NCBI GenBank assembly: GCA_020200195.1
Contig: JAIVJE010000510.1
Location: forward strand, 1 to 6,903
DNA: 6,903 bases
Source: Acidobacteriota bacterium
GTDB taxonomy: Bacteria; Acidobacteriota; Vicinamibacteria; Vicinamibacterales; 2-12-FULL-66-21
Direction of reading: 5' to 3'
Below, one piece after another: positions 4,756 through 6,903 of the stretch. The notes beneath the pieces are model-generated. The model saw only the letters and a list, made by a program, of their open reading frames with translations. It was not told the origin of the DNA and did no database searches. The number at the start of each line of letters is the position of its first letter. Within the stretch, counting starts at the first letter, position 1. The translations under genes and the position numbers were made by a program.

Positions 4756-6828
4756 ATGCACACCCGAACTGCCCGAATTGCAGCGCTGAGCCTCGTCGTC
4801 GGCACGGCGCTCGCGATGCACGTCGCGTGCAAGGCCGCCCGGCCGCCATCCAAATACACGCAGAAGCTCGTGATCCTCGGGTTCGACGGCATGGACCCCG
4901 ATCTCGTCGGGCAATGGATGCGCGAGGGTCTACTGCCCAACTTCAAGAAACTCGCCGATCAGGGCGGTTTCTATCCGCTGTCGACGACGATATCGCCTGA
5001 GTCCCCCACGGCGTGGGCGTCGTTTGCCACAGGTGTGAACCCCGGGAAGCACAACATCTATGACTTCCTTATACGAGATACGACCACCTACATCCCGGAT
5101 CTTGGGATGGTCCGCCGAGAACCGCCCGGTTTTCTGTTCGGGTACGTGCCGATCAAGAAGCCCAAGGTTCTGTCGATCCGCGGGGCCACCTCCTTCTGGG
5201 TCACTGCCGGCAACGCGGGCGTGCGCTCGAGCATTCTCACGGTGCCCGTGACGTTTCCCCCGGAGGACGTGCCCAACGGCGAGATGCTCTCGGGCCTTCC
5301 CGTTCCGGACGTGCGAGGAACGATGGGCACGTTCTACTACTTCGCGACCGACCTCAGCCGGTACGAGGAAGGGAACACGGAGATGGGCGGGATCCTCAAG
5401 CGGCTGGACGTGCAGAACGACGTCGCGAGCACCGAGCTCATCGGACCTCCGAACCCGATCGTGAGAAAGAAGATCCAGGAGCTTCGCGTGAAGAGCCCCA
5501 CACCGAGCGATTCAGACCGCGCGGCGATTGCGGAACTGCAGGCGCGCGAAGACGTGCGCGTGCCGTTCACCATCCGCTGGAACCGGCAGGCCAAAACCGC
5601 CACGGTGGATATCGAGGGCAGATCCATCCTGCTTGAACCCGGCAAGATGAGCCGCTGGATCGACCTCGATTTTCGCATCAACCTGCTCGTCCGCGTCCAC
5701 GGCATGGCACAGATGCTGCTGATGAACGCGGATCACGAGCTGCAGCTGTATATCTCGCCCGTCAATTGGAAGCCGGACAATCCGCCAGTCCCGATCTCCA
5801 GTCCCTCCTCGTTCGCCGGTGACCTGTTCCGGAAACTGGGCTACTACCGGACGCTGGGCTGGGCCGAAGCCACCTGGCCGTTGAACGAAGGGCGCATGGA
5901 CGAGCGAACGTTCATGGAAGATCTGTACAAGGCCTTCGACGACCGCGCGCAAGTCATCCTGAACCGCATCGATTCGCGTGACTGGGATGTGCTCGTCGGT
6001 GTCATCGAATCGCCGGACCGCGTGCAGCACATGATGTGGCGGCTGTACGATCCCAAGCATCCGATGTACGACGCCGCGCTCGCGTCGCAGTTCGGCGACT
6101 CGATCGCGCGCATCTACCGTCGGGCCGACCAGTTCCTGGCGGAAGTCCTCGAGCACGTCGAGCCTGGGACGGCGATCATGCTGGTCTCCGATCACGGCTT
6201 CCACTCGTGGCGCAAGGCCGTGAATGTCAACACCTGGCTCGTGCAGCAGGGCTACGTGGTCATCCAGGGTCAGCAGCCCGGCGACAAGAAGCTGGCTGAT
6301 CTGTTCGGCGGCGGCGAGTTCTGGGAGAACGTCGACTGGACCCGAACTCGCGCCTACGCCATGGGTCTCGGACAGATCTACTTCAACCTGCGTGGCCGCG
6401 AGTCCCGCGGTATCGTCAGCCCCGGCGCCGAGTCCACGCAGCTGGCCGACGAGTTGAGCGCGAAGCTGCTGACGATGACCGACCCCGAGGATGGATCGCG
6501 GATCGTCCGCGCCGTGTACAAGCGCGACGACGTGTATTCCGGTGAATACTTGAACAACGCTTCGGAGCTGCAGGTGGGGATGGAGGACGGCTATCGCGTG
6601 TCGTGGCAGACGACGCTGGGCGGGTCGCCGCAGGGCATCGTGTATTCGAACATGAAGAAGTGGAGCGGCGATCACGGCGGGTACGACTTCGCCACGACGG
6701 CAGGGATGCTCATTTCGAACCGGCCGATCCGCCGGCCGTCACCGTCCATTCTCGACATCGCGCCGACGGTGCTCCAGTTTTTTGGTGTCAGCATCCCTGG
6801 CGCCATCGACGGCAAGCCGCTCTTTTAG
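4756..6828 (+). CDS. Exported alkaline-phosphatase-superfamily phosphodiesterase/phosphatase
   Basis: A 690-aa protein of the type I phosphodiesterase/nucleotide pyrophosphatase fold, hydrolysing phosphoester bonds with two metal ions. Residues 1-24 look like an export signal (MHTRTARIAALSLVVGTALA, then MHVAC). Cleavage after ALA is likely; C24 could be lipidated but the -3 His is a poor lipobox. Metal and catalytic positions seen are D44 in ILGFDGMD, the nucleophile segment ESPTAWASFATGVNPGKH (82-99, Ser83 or Thr85), D421 and H425 in ESPDRVQHM, D479 and H480 in LVSDHGFHSW, and D639 and H640 in WSGDHGGYD. A central beta-rich insert (about 265-350) carries LYISPVNWKPDNPPVPISSP (331-350), a pattern I recall from uncharacterised homologues in several environmental phyla. 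The set is complete, so it is probably active. The substrate cannot be read from sequence. The ATG was chosen over the GTG at 4729 because of the promoter position and signal peptide. It is followed closely by another gene on the same strand. Confidence 0.93.
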   Translation: MHTRTARIAALSLVVGTALAMHVACKAARPPSKYTQKLVILGFDGMDPDLVGQWMREGLLPNFKKLADQGGFYPLSTTISPESPTAWASFATGVNPGKHNIYDFLIRDTTTYIPDLGMVRREPPGFLFGYVPIKKPKVLSIRGATSFWVTAGNAGVRSSILTVPVTFPPEDVPNGEMLSGLPVPDVRGTMGTFYYFATDLSRYEEGNTEMGGILKRLDVQNDVASTELIGPPNPIVRKKIQELRVKSPTPSDSDRAAIAELQAREDVRVPFTIRWNRQAKTATVDIEGRSILLEPGKMSRWIDLDFRINLLVRVHGMAQMLLMNADHELQLYISPVNWKPDNPPVPISSPSSFAGDLFRKLGYYRTLGWAEATWPLNEGRMDERTFMEDLYKAFDDRAQVILNRIDSRDWDVLVGVIESPDRVQHMMWRLYDPKHPMYDAALASQFGDSIARIYRRADQFLAEVLEHVEPGTAIMLVSDHGFHSWRKAVNVNTWLVQQGYVVIQGQQPGDKKLADLFGGGEFWENVDWTRTRAYAMGLGQIYFNLRGRESRGIVSPGAESTQLADELSAKLLTMTDPEDGSRIVRAVYKRDDVYSGEYLNNASELQVGMEDGYRVSWQTTLGGSPQGIVYSNMKKWSGDHGGYDFATTAGMLISNRPIRRPSPSILDIAPTVLQFFGVSIPGAIDGKPLF

Positions 6829-6833
6829 GGAGG
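6828..6833 (+). promoter_or_regulatory. Strong Shine-Dalgarno overlapping the phosphodiesterase stop
   Basis: GGGAGG begins at the last base of the TAG stop. It is the strongest ribosome-binding site in the window and points to translation of a following gene coupled to this one. It would place a start at about 6839-6843. Confidence 0.6.
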
Positions 6834-6838
6834 TTATT

Positions 6839-6903
6839 ACGTCAAGAACGGCCGCAAACACCCTCGGTGTTGCCCTGCTGCTGCTGATAAAGGTGGCTGT
6901 CCC
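6839..6903 (+). CDS. Partial gene at the window edge: hydrophobic N-terminus, unusual start
   Basis: Five bases after the Shine-Dalgarno a frame reads TSRTAANTLGVALLLLIKVA and runs off the window. A polar, Arg-bearing beginning followed by a run of Val/Ala/Leu/Ile is what a signal peptide or membrane anchor looks like, so the product is probably exported or membrane-bound. There is no ATG, GTG or TTG at the right spacing: the candidates are ACG at 6839 or ATT at 6836. The first standard start in this frame upstream is GTG at 6785, inside the phosphodiesterase gene and well before the Shine-Dalgarno. Either a rare start codon is used, or an ATG carries a T-to-C change or sequencing error, or the upstream GTG is used. 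It would be the second gene of an operon with the phosphodiesterase. Function is not assignable. Confidence 0.45.

Noticed and set aside
5512..6675. 387-aa minus-strand open frame inside the phosphodiesterase gene
   Set aside because: It is antisense to a gene with complete family motifs. Its His/Asp/Val-rich composition comes from the complementary codons, and no domain is recognised.

Overview
This 6.9 kb window is GC-rich chromosomal DNA from a Gram-negative bacterium. I infer an acidobacterial origin, possibly Vicinamibacteria. The grounds are a TonB receptor with an N-terminal carboxypeptidase-regulatory domain, a ruvX-mltG pair, a large exported alkaline-phosphatase-superfamily protein, weak or absent Shine-Dalgarno sites, and short palindromic intergenic repeats. 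No single marker gene proves the phylum.

Left part, minus strand, read from high to low coordinates. ruvX (Holliday-junction resolvase family) runs straight into mltG (endolytic murein transglycosylase). The junction is abnormal: the RuvX reading frame continues about 57 codons past its normal end, inside mltG in another frame, and mltG lacks the N-terminal membrane anchor of its family. Next comes a roughly 200-base stretch with no gene, then what I read as the last 31 codons of a decayed transposase. A 58-aa protein with two CxxC pairs (a zinc ribbon) follows 9 bases later. After it, behind an inverted repeat and a possible extended -10 element, is a 906-aa TonB-dependent outer-membrane receptor with signal peptide, carboxypeptidase-like domain, plug, barrel and C-terminal Phe. 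Past its stop, at the left edge of the window, two hairpins form a REP-like palindromic element.

Right part, plus strand. An extended -10 element (TGCTATAAT) lies between ruvX and a divergent 690-aa exported phosphodiesterase/phosphatase of the alkaline phosphatase superfamily. Its predicted transcript would begin only a few bases before the ATG. A strong Shine-Dalgarno overlaps its stop codon and leads into a partial gene with a hydrophobic N-terminus that has no standard start codon at the expected spacing.

The genes do not form one pathway. RuvX and MltG are housekeeping functions, the receptor imports an unidentified substrate (haem-type is my best guess), and the phosphodiesterase acts outside the cytoplasm. 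I see no CRISPR array, phage, defence system, rRNA or tRNA, and no convincing new multi-gene system. The points most worth a second look are the ruvX/mltG junction, the small zinc-ribbon gene beside a transposase scar, and the start signals of the two plus-strand genes.
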